Below, piece by piece: positions 1 through 12,275 of a stretch of DNA of 64,000 nt; positions within the stretch are counted from its first letter, which is position 1, and the number at the start of each line of letters is the position of its first letter. The stretch spans positions 2,200,001-2,264,000 of the forward strand of contig OY740766.1 of NCBI GenBank assembly GCA_963513935.1, written 5' to 3'. The notes beneath the pieces were generated by a model. The model had not been told where the DNA came from. It did not search any database and saw only the letters and a program-made list of their open reading frames with translations. Both the position numbers and the translations under genes were made by a program. The stretch is from Aphrophora alni. Its lineage: Eukaryota; Arthropoda; Insecta; Hemiptera; Aphrophoridae.

Positions 1-1578
1 TACGTAGCTAGAATCTAGATTATGATTTAGGCTTCAAAACATGTTTCTTGATTTCTTGTATATGTATTACATATTTGAGCAGTAGCTAAAGATTGTAATA
101 ATCCAGTATTTCAATAAAAATATGTCATTAAAAAAAAAATTTTAATTCGTTCCCGAGTTAAAACTATTTCTAAATGAGATAGTGAAATTTCTATTTATTT
201 GTTTAAGATCATGAAATAGCAGGCATATAGATATTCTATGTTAAAGGGGCAAAGTTACAGAAAAAAATATAATTGAAGGTTACTTCTATGATAGGGAGAA
301 GAAATAAAATTTGTAATCAAAAATAGGAGTCGAGTGACACCTTTAAAAAAATTATATTACAACGAAATTACTAGTTTAAAGAAATTTTTTAATCTGAGCC
401 CTCAATGTGGGATAACGTTAACTAAACTTACACATGCTGTAAGTAAACTATTTGACAAGCTGTAATCTTAGTTAGGAAGAATGATTGAAGACGGATTTTA
501 CTAGTGTGTCGCTTTCATTCATAAACAAAGCTTGTTACTACATTTTATGCCACTCTTTTAACTATTTTCATTTAAACGAAAAAAGGTTGATTAAAAAAAA
601 ATCTTTGTGTAATACAAATTTATTATTTTTTTAAATCTTAGGACTGAGACAATGGTAAGTTACTTATGCATTACGAAAAAAAAGAAAAAGAATGTATAAA
701 AGGTAAGTTTGAAAATCATTTTAAAATTCTTTATAATATGCTTTTTGTGGATGAATTCGGTTTATTACAATGTCAGATTTGTATTGTAAATGAAAATGTC
801 GAAAAATATTAGTTTGTTTTGAAAACTTGTAACTATTGTTTTGTTATTGTATCCACAAATTTAATAATTGTTCTATTATAAGCAACGTTCAGGTTGTAAG
901 CAACGTATTTTAACAATCTATGCAATATATTTTTTTAAAATCTGAGCGCATGGTTGCACAATGGGTCTAGATTATTTAAAATTTGGTAAATTAACGTACA
1001 TATTTTTATCCATTTCTTTTTACAACCGTGACAATATGAATTTAGGATTTTCAATAACATGTATCCTTTGTGAATATTTGAATAGTATCCTATTAAATGA
1101 ACTGATATTTCCTACTAATTCTGTATTGAAAACTATCAAAACTATCAATACTTTAGTGCAATACTGGTACTAGCAACAAGGTTTTCTTACTGGTTTTGTT
1201 AAAGTTGCGGACGACTTGTATGCTTTTCGTTATTAGTACTTCTGGAAAAAACAAACAAATATAAACTAAATGTGAAGAAGAAACGTAGTTATCTAATTAG
1301 GTACAGCCTTGCGATTTTATATATGGAAGATATTAAGTTATACTACCCGTCAAAACATCATCTACAGACCATACAGTTGCACATTTCATGACAGATCTAA
1401 AAGTTGAAGTGTCTACACCAGAATTAATATTTTACTACAACTAAAAAACGAAACGAAACTTCGTAAGAATAGTTTCAACGGTTTTATAACTGTAGTAACC
1501 GTTTCAAATAGCCTATACATTAAATATTGATTTTTTTCCTGAATTTCTTTTGAAGCTCTGAAACCAAAATTCTCTCTC
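1..1578. other. AT-rich DNA, no gene seen
   Basis: No supportable gene, RNA or mobile-element signature. The only open frames are short and rich in Leu, Ile, Phe and Tyr, as expected by chance in AT-rich DNA. It is probably intergenic or intronic. Confidence 0.6.
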
Positions 1579-1701
1579 TTTTTCTTCTTCTTCTTCTTCT
1601 TCTTCTTCTTCTTCTTCTTCTTCTTCCTTCTTCTTCTTCTTCTTCTTCTTCTTCTTCTTCTTCTTCTTCTTCTTCTTCTTCTTCTTCTTCTTCTTCTTCT
1701 T

Positions 1702-1731
<30 letters not shown>
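1579..1731. repeat. (TTC)n microsatellite
   Basis: About 50 TTC triplets run almost without a break, with one TTCC interruption near 1625. All pyrimidines lie on the plus strand and all purines (GAA) on the minus strand, so this mirror-type tract could form a triplex. A short TC-rich run precedes it. Confidence 0.97.
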
Positions 1732-1732
<1 letters not shown>

Positions 1733-2815
1733 AATTTCTGCTCTGAAATTCATGTCAAATTAGTTTTAGAAAATAGTTATTGCGATAATGATTGCACGAC
1801 AAATGGAAGCAAGTTTTCATTTTACTGATGACCCATTACATTTTTTTGGGCCTATATTAAATTTTACGTTTAATTTTTAAACAATATTACATTACCTCTG
1901 ATAAATGAAACACATTTTAGTGTAAGATTTCATTTGAATTTTATTACACATATCAATTTCAAATACTGTAATTGTATAATAACTATAGTAATTTTTACAC
2001 CATTACAGCAAATTAACCTCAAACTGTTTCAGTTAGGTCTGATTCACTTGTTCTTTGATTTTTTTTAGGTTGAATTTAGAATATACTAATAAAACTAACC
2101 GTTTGACTTCTAAAATTATATCAAGCGTAGTCTTATTGTAAAGTTTTAAGTTATAATAATACGTACAAGACAGCATCAGTGCTAAGAAGCAATAAATTTA
2201 ATTTGGCTCACTTTGCGGATAAGTAAGCATGAAAAATCACATGAATAATCTTCCAGACAGTTCTTATTATGTTGTTCTAGCAACTTATTTCTGGCATGGT
2301 TTATTGAATTATTGTAGTCTGTCGTTATAATAAATATTGAGTGGACTATAAAATAAGATATTTCGTAGGATGAATGTGTAAAATGTTTTGATTATTTCGG
2401 TTTCAAAGGATCCAAGACTTTTTTACATTGAAAATGCTTTCGTCCTATTTTAATTACTTGAATTCAATATTATAAACACACAAAATATTTATTCCAAAAT
2501 CCAGTTAGTGTAAGTTTATTCAATTGTTTATTCTTACCACCAGTCTCAAAAGCCTTTTCTAAATAAAAAAAAAATCTAAAATATAATTTGAGCTAAAGTT
2601 TCATTGATAAAGTGAAATGAACTGAATGTCGTTTCAACCATTCTTAAAAGTTAAAAATATTCAATCTTATTTTACACATTTTATTGTAAATCTTTACCAG
2701 AAGTCATGTTGGGTGATGGTTATTAAAACAGTTTCACTCGATTTAACAAATAAAAATATAACTTATTTACCTTTGTTTTTCTCCTCAAAGTCTTTCTTTG
2801 TTAACTTCTTGAAAT
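1732..2815. other. AT-rich DNA, no gene seen
   Basis: No recognisable coding or repeat signal. It may include 3' untranslated sequence of the minus-strand PLE relic that lies at higher coordinates. Confidence 0.5.
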
Positions 2816-2816
2816 T

Positions 2817-2855
2817 ACGTCTTTTAGCCTCTTATTGAGGCATTATCAAAGCTCA
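2817..2855 (-). ncRNA. Degenerate hammerhead-like core 3' of PLE relic
   Basis: Read on the minus strand there is TTGATAA, one T, a perfect 5-bp helix (GCCTC with GAGGC, loop AATAA), then TAAAA. This has the order of a hammerhead core (CTGANGA, helix II, GAAA) but with substitutions in both core strands, so it would be inactive. It lies about 190 bp downstream of the GIY-YIG relic at 3043-3540 on the same strand. Many Penelope-like elements carry hammerhead ribozymes in their terminal repeats. The assignment rests on position and fold order and is tentative. Confidence 0.35.
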
Positions 2856-3042
2856 TTTATTATTATTTATACTTGCATTGATTTAATGCGTGTCGATTGT
2901 TTATTATAAATAAAACACATATACACCACATTTACAAAAACATAAATCAACACTTAATTTCAAAATTTAAAATGTTTTAATTTTCGTTGAACACATGTGT
3001 CCTTGTTCATGTCACATTTGATACTGGATACGTTTATCAGTA

Positions 3043-3540
3043 TTATGAGTTGTATATCTTGTGTGTCTTGTATTGATAAGGTTCCATTTGAATGATTTCG
3101 TCAAAGGTTGTATAAGATTTGAATATTGATTTTCGTTTAATAATGAATTTGGATGCTTTTCTTTGTGTGCATATTTGGTATGCCTCTAACACGTTCATAA
3201 TTAGACCTTTGGAGAATTTATGCATACTTTTTAAATTCTTTACTATATTGGTAAACAAAATTATGGGCTAATTTTTAAAATAAAAAAAAACTAATTTTAA
3301 AGTTTTATTTTTATTATTGAAATTTCTGCTTGAGATATGTTCAATGAATCTTTTTTTAAAAGTCCTTCCAGTTTGGCCTATGTATTGTTTGTTACAATCG
3401 GCACAGATGATTTTATAAAAAAATTCCATTGGCGTCAAGTGAGTTTTTTTGAGTATTTATAGTTGTTTGTTGTTTATTGTAAGTAAGTGTGTTTAAGTCA
3501 TTAATTATTTTTACAAAATCTTTATGGCTCCTTTAATTAA
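3043..3540 (-). pseudogene. Penelope-like element GIY-YIG endonuclease relic
   Basis: On the minus strand, roughly 3430 to 3310 reads FYKIICADCNKQYIGQTGR followed by a KKRFIEH segment. This is the hallmark of the GIY-YIG nuclease domain at the C-terminus of Penelope-like retroelements: a Cys pair, a YIGQTGR-type motif, and an Arg and a Glu-His downstream. A frame break follows near 3280-3310. A second frame (3043-3258) continues with a segment containing NVLEAYQI, which resembles the LE.xEI stretch near the end of PLE proteins. Upstream to about 3540, broken frames look like the linker region. No reverse transcriptase motif is present, so this is a truncated, frameshifted copy. A free-standing GIY-YIG gene is less likely given the following C-terminal segment and the decay. 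Confidence 0.65.
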
Positions 3541-6500
3541 ACTATTCAACTTGTATTTTATAAATGGAATGAAATGTCTTACTTCTTTGCTAAAGGATGT
3601 TTATTTACTTTTATTTATTTAACTATTTAACGAATAAAACATTTGAACGTACCTTCTTCTCGTAAACTTGAATTTTTCACCCCAATATAGAAAAAAAAGG
3701 AACGTTTAACCATTGTCTCATTATTATTCAATAGTTCCTTTCATTCTGTTTTACTAAATTGCATTTAATTTCATTAAAATCAACGTACCCCACAATTTTT
3801 GTGTTTAACAATCTGAACAATTATGTCCAGTTTCTTCTTCTTATAATTTAATCATTTTCTATTTTAGTTACGTAATTTTTACTCACTAAAACTTTACTGA
3901 GTACACAAATAAAGCTCTGGATCAAAGAAATGGAACAAAATATTAAACAATGTTCAGTTCCTAGATGTTTAGGTGGGCACTCCAACATGCTATTGTAGTT
4001 TGATTCAACTACATATTTTGTCTGTTTTCCCTTTACAAAAAGTAAAGAATTATATAATCAATAATAATATTTGGTTTTCGTTCAAACCGAACAGTTAAAA
4101 GATTCAGTCAAATGTTTGAAAACCTTTCAGTAACGTTTCTATAAATTATTCACGATAGTGATCCTGTATATACAAAGGGTTAGCATAAACAGCTCTTTGT
4201 AAATCTAAGGTTTCAAACTTATTTGTTTACTTTTTCGGACAAACTTATAATTTATTTTATCGCTATTATATTATTTATTATTACATTATTTACATCTTTC
4301 TTCACATTTACTAACGTTTAATATACTTATAGAACTCTGGTTTTCACGACAATAATTGGTTTAATATTTTTATTTGGAAGGTAAAACATTATAAATAGTC
4401 GCTCGAAGTGTGTTTAAGTTGTTGTCAGGTGATCAGTACATGAATTATTCTTGACTCATTAAATTTAAGTTATGTGCTTAGTGTGATTTTGTAAACTTTA
4501 CAACCATTGTATTGAACAAAATTCATATAATCCCATTTAGTACAAGTCCACTTTCAATGAACTTCAAAATTTAACACTGCTTTTGAATACAATGTCGTAT
4601 ACCTAGGCTACTATTCAAGAAATCGTAGTTTTTACGACGGTTTAAATTGAGTAACTAGTTTATTCAATTATTTATTTACAGGTTAATTTGTTGGTCTTTC
4701 AAAATTTTGCATATTTGTTTAGTTTACGCATTCAAGATTTTGACGTTTGTATAAATTATGTTATACAGGATTAAATTTTATACTTTATTTAATAGAATTT
4801 AAAGTATATTAAAAGAATAGCCACAATTCGTACTGTAATAAATTTGGATAAAATCTATTAACAGAAACTACCGTATGATGTTTTCCTCCGAAGCCATTCT
4901 GATTGATTAGATTAGGTTTAACAATCGCATTATAATTATTTCAAATTTTGCAAATATTAGTTTGTTTTAATGTTCGGGGCAAAATAATAATTCTGATTCT
5001 GAACAGATACCTCTCTAGACACTACACAATAAATGATTTCGTATGAAAATAGGTAAACCTTTTGATTCTAATTAATTTCATTTAATAAATCACTATTTAC
5101 TAACATCAACTGATTCCACTTTCTGTATATTAGTAAAATTATTTTGAAATATATTTTTTACATACATATGCAATTTTTAAAACTGCGTATACATATTCTT
5201 CGATACATAGCCTAATAGTTATTAAAAATTTCGTTCAAATTTGTTGAATAGTGTATGAAAAAAATGTTGTTCTGTCACATTGACTAAATTGTGGTTCAAA
5301 GAGAACTTACTTCTTTCAGTTCCATTTACGGTTGCACTTGTCTTATAATGTAAAATATTAACTCAATGAATTAACTTTATATTGCAGCAAACACTGTTAC
5401 TTAATTGCAGTAGGTGATTATTTTCCTTTTGATAATAAGTCAGGTACATCTTCGTGTAATAGAATGCATTAAAAGGATGAAAGAAAATTCTTTGCCTAGT
5501 CCAAAGTATTCACGAATTGCACATCTATAAATTAAGTTTCATTGTAATTAGATATACAATAATAACTCTTGATTAATTACTTATACAATTACACATGAAT
5601 ACATTCAATGATCACACTTCTGTTGACAGAGCGTGTCATTATAAATAGATTAGAGGTTTAAAAAAGTGGTTATTACTAAAAGTTCTTTAGCTGGAAACTC
5701 ATCACCTTTTCAGGAATTCTGGGAATAAATTTCAATAACTTATAAATTTGCATTTTAACACAATTTATTACTTATTATATTACAAAATTATATTTACTTT
5801 GTATGACATATAAATTAAACATGAAAGAAAAAACTCATCCTGTATAAATATTTACATTTTTCCAGCACTCTCTTATTATTAAAGACCCCCCCTCGTAACC
5901 ATTAAAATTAGATTAGACGATAAAGTAATTAATATTTAAAACAGAAAACACTCCTCGCGATTTTACTAAATAAACTGAAATCCTTCTAAGTATTCATTAT
6001 CAAGACATATTTCTTATATGAAGTTATGCGTTCCAAAAAAAAAAAAAAACCATTTTGAAGGAAATAACATAAGTTTCAGCAGGGACAGTTACTTAACATT
6101 TATTTCTTAATTTTTCAGAGAAACAGAACAAATGTTTTGCGTACATTGACAGTTCAATTACAGTTTTAAAATCAGTTAAGAGAGACTCCCTAATACGAAT
6201 AAAAATATAAACGTATTCAAACAATTTGCTAAGGAAATAAAAAGGAGAGTTTGTTTAAATTGGTTACCTTTATAGTGTGTAAACGTACGTTGTAAATGTG
6301 TTTAAAAATTATATGAAAAGTAAAACTTAGAAGTAAAAATAAATGTACATTAAATTATTTGGAATAGAATGAGTATGGTGGTGTGAAAATTATTTCCTTT
6401 TTCATTCTTTAAAGATCTACAGTAAACAAAAATAATATAATTTTAAAATTTGACTTGGGGTTCACTTCTTCTTATTTAAATTTTAAAAATACCATTGGAC

Positions 6501-7495
6501 TTTTCCAAATAATTGTCATTTGAAGTAATTGCTTACAAATTGTATACATTGAAATAATATTTGCACATTATAATTCTAACGAGAATTCAATACAACACAA
6601 AAAATAAAGTAAATAATAGATTTATACTACAGTACTTAAAAATAAAATAAAAGACAATTGGGCCCACTTTACGAGACCCATTTTCGTAATTTTTCTTCTA
6701 CAAATTATAGCAAGAAGAAGTTTTTACCTAATGTCGAGGACATCTTTAATTGATTTTCCAACACTTACTTAGGGATTAAGAAATAAGTGAAATGTTGACT
6801 ACTTATCAGTTTTTCTTTACTGCGAAACACACAAAACATATTTTAAGAAATTCTTCAACAATCCAAACTTGAATATGTTAATTAACTATAATTTTAAACT
6901 AAATTGGTAATTATTAAATTAACCTGAACCTATTTTATAATAACTAAACATAATTTTACAGTAATGTAAATTTATGCTTTAAAACACAATTCTTAGGATT
7001 TATTAAGGAAATTTATCTGTACTTTTATGGTATTTTATGAAACAATTGAAATGGAAAACAAACAAATTTATCCAACAGACAAGACAATGTTACTTATTCA
7101 AAATTCCTTTACTTAGCTATCCCAAAATCTGTCGAAATATTCATATCTGTTGAAATATGTCCACTAGTAAATATAATTATCAAAGTTTATAGATTCCTGT
7201 AGTGAAAACAGCCTTCCAAGAAATACAAACTAATTTTAGTAAATTCATTTCGTCCCATGGACAATAAATCTGTTCACACGCTCCTGACTAGCGCCCACAA
7301 GTAAAGGTTGCATAGATTCTAGTTTGATAATAGTGAAGTAGAAAGACACAATAATAAATTTTACATTTTAAAATTAGCCCCATTTCATGTCTGTTAAATC
7401 TGATCTTAGACTTACTGTGAAAACCAAAGATGAACTACAACTAAGTTTTAAAGTTCTTTAACGTAGAGGATCTAATTACACATTCTATGCAGGTG
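3541..7495. other. Long AT-rich stretch, no gene seen
   Basis: Nearly 4 kb without a supportable gene. Poly-A and poly-T runs and scattered direct repeats occur, but no transposon ends or RNA folds stood out. Confidence 0.5.
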
Positions 7496-7513
7496 TAAGT
7501 CACTGCTTATTTA

Positions 7514-7555
<42 letters not shown>

Positions 7556-7590
7556 TATATATATATATATATTGTATAAGCAGTGACTTA
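7496..7590. repeat. Palindrome enclosing (TAA)n/(TA)n tract
   Basis: TAAGTCACTGCTTA (7496-7509) and its exact reverse complement TAAGCAGTGACTTA (7577-7590) flank a core of ATATAT, about a dozen TAA/AAT triplets and (AT)n. The whole unit can form a cruciform about 95 bp long. It could be a microsatellite that expanded in the loop of a small MITE. Confidence 0.85.
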
Positions 7591-8700
7591 ATGACCTGGA
7601 TAGCAAGTTTAAGTTTGAAGATGTATAAGAAATATACACACAAAATTGAACTTAAGATGATCTGAGCATTTTCCGGATAATTCTTATTGCCCTGGAACGG
7701 GATAAAAGTCCCGATATATGGATAAATTAATTATAAAGTAATAGGATAGAAATTCTTTACAAAGGTTAAATTTTACTCTTGAAAATACAATAGAGGATTT
7801 TTTACAAATTGTCCTCTCCATAGTTATATTCATTTGTTTTTTATTTCCATTAGTTAAGTACTAAACCGAACACATTTCTAATAAATGTAAGTTCTAAGAC
7901 ATTTCTAATAAATGTCTTTAGAAATGCAAAATTTAAAGACCCAGATTTATTAAACAATAACTTAGAATTCAAGAAATGAATAATCATACTTTTAATAAAT
8001 TAAAAGATTGATTAAACTATATATTGTAGAAGCAATAAAGTTAATGACATTTTATAGAAACAACACGAATTCCATATGGAAGAAATTGAAAAACATTTCC
8101 AAAAGCTTAGTTCATCTGTAGACATAATTTAATTCTGTTGAGAATAAAATATGACAAATCTCGCTATTTTCAAATAATTGAAAATGCATTTCTTCGTAGA
8201 AGATATCACTCGGCACAGGTGCTAAGGTAATAAATTTGCGTTATCCTTTTGATAGTTAGTCAGCACTGCAAAGTCAGTTTTCTGTTGTTGTTACACACCC
8301 ACTCTAGTATAATCTATAAATCTTACATAAAACAAGTCAAAGTTCTTCAGCTGGGTAATATATCTTCAAGAGAAGGAAAAATCATAAATCAAATTCTTTA
8401 TCATTACAAATTAAACTTTTTTAAAGTATTTAAAACGGTTATATTAGAATATCGGAAGTGCTCAAATTGATCGATGAAATCAGAGTGGTCGTGAATTAAA
8501 ATTGAATTAAATGTAAAGATCGTGTTTGCTTATTAATTTATAAATTGTGTGAGTGGAACAATAACAAAATTTTTGTACATTTGTCTTTGTATTTTATTCA
8601 CTAAGAAATTAAAGATGTGGTTATATTAGAAATAAACGTCACCATCAAATTATAAACTATTTCCTATAAATAAATAATAAACAAATAATTGTTTATTATT
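7591..8700. other. AT-rich DNA, no gene seen
   Basis: No supportable gene. A short direct repeat of ACATTTCTAATAAATGT lies near 7870-7915. Confidence 0.5.
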
Positions 8701-8877
8701 TAATATGCAGTGTATAACAAACACACAGAACACAATTCTCACAAAAAATACGTCTAAGTATCGGACGCGTTTCAACGACAAGGTCGTCCTCTTCAGTGAT
8801 ACACGAGCTACACCAATCAAACTATAACTTTGAGTTTTCTCATAAGTCAAGCTCAACATTTGATATAATATGCAGTG
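8701..8877 (-). mobile_element. Ribozyme-like palindromic element, copy 1 (arm + tail)
   Basis: The insertion occupies 8713-8865 and is flanked by a perfect 12-bp target-site duplication, TAATATGCAGTG (8701-8712 and 8866-8877). It begins TATAACAAACACACAGAAC, keeps one arm with the ACGCGT centre and the loop, lacks the complementary arm, and ends with the family tail ATAAGTCAAGCTCAAC. The same sequence occurs at 9855 (inverted), 27553, 12230 and 48463. No coding capacity is present. Variable 12-13 bp duplications fit target-primed retrotransposition of a non-autonomous element rather than a fixed-TSD DNA transposon. Strand is given as that of the hammerhead-like core. Confidence 0.85.
8758..8802 (-). 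ncRNA. Hammerhead-like core in copy 1
   Basis: On the minus strand: GTATCA (helix I), CTGAAGA, one extra G, a 6-bp helix GACGAC/GTCGTT with CTT loop, GAAAC, GC, GTC, then CGATAC. Helix I pairs in 5 of 6 positions, with one mismatch next to the predicted cleavage C. Helix III is only A-U and C-G around a 2-nt loop. The extra base between CTGANGA and helix II departs from the textbook motif, so activity is uncertain. Confidence 0.5.
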
Positions 8878-9842
8878 GTATATCTGTGTAGTCTATTTGA
8901 ATAAAGTGTGATTTATTTGTTAATTATTTATTAATTGCCCAAATTTTCTAATGAAATATTTTTTTATGAAAAGTTGTTATTCCTTGAAATAATACATGGG
9001 GATATCAAGAAAAGTCAGCTGTAAAATGAAATACCGCTCAACTATTTGTAGCGCAAGATTTATTTAACAAGAGTGTTGATAATCCTGGTTGTATGTTGTG
9101 TGATAATAAGATTTTTGTGACAGTAAAAAAGGACAAGTAACAACTCATGGTCATTACTTTTATTGAGTTTGTTTAATACTGTCAGAAGGTTTATAACTTC
9201 ATTGTTTTCAGAAGGAAATGTAATAATCATAGTCAAAATAAACACAAAAATATCCATAAATATAATATAGTAAAAGGAAGCTATAAAACAGTAAGTTTAA
9301 GGATAAAGAGGAGTCATCTCAGTAAGAACTGCTTGAAGAAATTCTTGAAAGGCATTTAAAATTTTAGAAAGACAGGTAATTAGAAATGAACTTGACAAAA
9401 TTCGTACAAAAATATTCAATTATCTGACAACGCAAGTTTTAGGTTAAATCGTAAGAGAACATTGTGTCTACTGAGACTTTATGGATCCACACATTTTGTA
9501 AAACACACTGGAGTGATGGTGACTGTTGTTATTCAATGCAATTGTTAATTATTTTTAAACTACTTAGAAATACTTCAGGATTATGTGTTCTTATAATTGG
9601 TAAATATCTCATGGATTGAAATGAAACCGGTTTGTGTGAAATTAATATGGCAACATATTGCAATGATTGTATTTCAGGAATGTTTTGCATTATAAATTCT
9701 GTCATTTTATTTGTAAACATGACATGAGTAGGTAAATAATAGGACATTTAAATTTTCTATTTTAAAAGTTTTCGTTGTAATATGTAATAATAATTTTGTT
9801 TAATGTTTAAAAAAGGCTGCTCAGAAAAAAAAACCTTACAAT
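8878..9842. other. Spacer between inverted element copies
   Basis: About 965 bp of AT-rich DNA lies between copies 1 and 2, which are in opposite orientation. Two minus-strand frames of 65-72 codons exist but match no family I recognise. Confidence 0.5.
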
Positions 9843-10053
9843 TTAAGTTTTAATACAGTATAACAAACCACAGAACTAGTTCAGTTGTGGTTTGGTTGGT
9901 GTAGCTGGTGTATCACTGAAGAGGACGACCTTGTCGTTGAAACGCGTCTGATACTTGGGCGTATTTTTTTTATGAGAATTATGTTCTGTGTGTTTGTTAT
10001 ACTGTATAGTTTTTCTCATAAGTCAAACTCAACATTTAATATTAAGTTTTAAT
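9843..10053 (+). mobile_element. Ribozyme-like palindromic element, copy 2
   Basis: The insertion occupies 9855-10041 between perfect 12-bp duplications TTAAGTTTTAAT (9843-9854 and 10042-10053). It starts with ACAGTATAACAAAC and then lacks most of the first arm. It continues through the loop (TGGTTTGGTTGGTGTAGC), the second arm with CGTTGAAACGCGTCTGATAC, the terminal arm sequence ending GTTTGTTATACTGTATAG, and the tail CATAAGTCAAACTCAAC. It is the complementary deletion product to copy 1 and lies inverted to it. Confidence 0.87.
9910..9954 (+). ncRNA. Hammerhead-like core in copy 2 (best example)
   Basis: GTATCA (9910-9915) pairs perfectly with TGATAC (9949-9954) as helix I. CTGAAGA is at 9916-9922 and an unpaired G at 9923. 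GACGAC (9924-9929) pairs with GTCGTT (9933-9938) around CTT. GAAAC is at 9939-9943, a 2-nt loop GC follows, then GTC (9946-9948) with the predicted scissile position after C9948. All invariant core bases of a type I hammerhead are present. The oddities are the single extra base before helix II and the minimal helix III, which is part of a self-complementary ACGCGT that could pair between two RNA copies. Confidence 0.55.
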
Positions 10054-12079
10054 GTTAGGATACACTTGTCTTTAGCCTTATCTTATTCATTTAATAGTAC
10101 GCCAAAAATACCGTCAAAAAATATTAACCCCTTTTCTCCAAACCTTGTTAATAATGTAAAATATCGATGCTACAACAGAAACAATTTACATGCAGCATTT
10201 GTTCATATAATATATTTAAGTTGATCCTAAAATTTAACAATAAAGTTTAACTTTAATATCGTTCTCACAAAACAATTTTATTCCATTAAATGTTGCAGAA
10301 AAGAGTATTACTGGAACATTAAAAAGCATCCCTAAAATCTGGTCTCTCTTTGTGAAAGTGTTTTAACAAGGATTATCTACTCAACATTTATTTGTCCTAA
10401 ACATTTTACGGCGGTAAAAGCTTTACGTAAATGGCACATTGAACGTAAAAACAAAGACATTCTTTATCTCAGAACTTACTGTATTTATCTACTTGTATTT
10501 TCAACACATGATAAGAATTATTACTACATGCATGAAATTTGCGTTATTTAAAACTTTGGGTTATAAACTATATGTGTAAATAGTTTACTTTAATTTGTTT
10601 AATTACAGTTATATCTTTAACTTAAATAACATTAGATGGATACATGATTGCAATTCAGTGTACCAAGTGTTAGAGTCGAAAATAACAATTATTTCATGAC
10701 TAGGTATAAATAAATTTTCGTGTGAAAATTCGTGTTCAATATTTGTTCTATCCACCAAGTCAAAGTATAAAAAAGAGAAAAATCTTAAAAACAAAATGTT
10801 TGATAAAAAAAATATACCAAGAGCTGTTTTCCAACAATGTGTTATAATAATTTATGTTTTACTCCATTCAATATTAGAAAAACAATTTGGTTATGGCTTG
10901 GCGATTATGAATGAACATTTTTGTACATACATTTTCAACTCTGGCAAAAGAGGGTCATAAGTTGATAACCTTAAAAAGTCGTTAAAAATAAAATTTTCTA
11001 AATTACCCAAAGAATACCAAAAAATGACATTGTTATTTCTTTTAAACGTGTCTCAAAAACATCGAATTTTCTTTTGTTATCTGATTACGCCTATTTGTAA
11101 AATAAATAATATTTTTGACTTTTAATTGAAGAAGGCTTCGTGGATTATAAATTTGAGCCTCATTGTAGTTTATAACTCTAAATTTTCTTTTTAAGATTTA
11201 ATTATAAAAAACTGCTTATATTTATTGGGTGAATATTTTTACAAAGAAATGCTAGTTTAGAAATAAATAATTACGTCTAAATAAACAGGCTAGATATCAA
11301 ATAATTATTACTTTAATATATTATATTTCCTAAATGTAGCAAGCTGTTTTATAGGTTAGATTAGTTACTGTTGATATTAAATGGGGCTTGAATAACTTCA
11401 TCAAACGTGTATAGTTTGATGAAAATCTCAGGTTTTTCTTTTTCTTTGAAGGAATTCCTTGAAATCTATTGTTTTAGTTCTTATCTGAAAAATCGATTAA
11501 AGGTGTAACTAAGTAAATAGTTAACTTAGATATTTTAAAATTTAGAATGAGTAGAAAGTTTTGCTGATAACGTAAGTAAGTGGATATACTGATGTTCCAT
11601 TTTTTAAATATTCTCAACTTTCTTTGTTACATTCCAAGTTTCTGTTCCTCACTTGAATCCTTTATACGACACAAAATGAATTTGTCAAATTAAAAAAATG
11701 TACGTGTTTACTTTCAACAAATTAAGGATTAAATGTAAAATTTAGATTTTTGAAATTTGATCAGCATTTTTAAATTAAAAGGACTCATTTTCACAACTTA
11801 ATATGATTTTTAATTGTCCTGACAGGAAAAAGAAACAAAGATGTGTCTCTTCCTCTATTTTCTACAAAGAATTAAAATTCTTTAAAATAAACATACTAAT
11901 GTTCCATAATAAGAACCACTATAAGAATTTTGTCTCTGATGAAGTAAAGGGCGTTTTGTGTTTTGGGCTGTATGATCAAAGAAACTCATCCCATGTGTTA
12001 TTCGTAATAAATGTTTATTGATATATACGGTCACATACGGTTAAATTATACGCCACTTCTGTAATTAATTTTGTATTTG

Positions 12080-12082
<3 letters not shown>
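10054..12082. other. AT-rich DNA, no gene seen
   Basis: No supportable gene or element. Open frames are short and lack family features. Confidence 0.5.

Positions 12083-12121
<39 letters not shown>
12083..12121. repeat. (TA)n microsatellite
   Basis: About 19 uninterrupted TA dinucleotides. Confidence 0.97.
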
Positions 12122-12127
<6 letters not shown>

Positions 12128-12275
12128 AGTAAACTGAAAATCCATTATTATTTTGTTATTAATCAAAGGAGACACTACTGATTGCTCTATCTCAACTTTG
12201 AAATAAAATGTAAAACACAGATGTCAATGTAGAACAAAAACTGGAATACAAGATCTCACAAAAACTACGTTTATT

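Noticed and set aside
11930..11965. CTGATGA followed by a GC-containing stretch
   Set aside because: No GAAA strand and no outer helix, so a chance match to the 7-base core.
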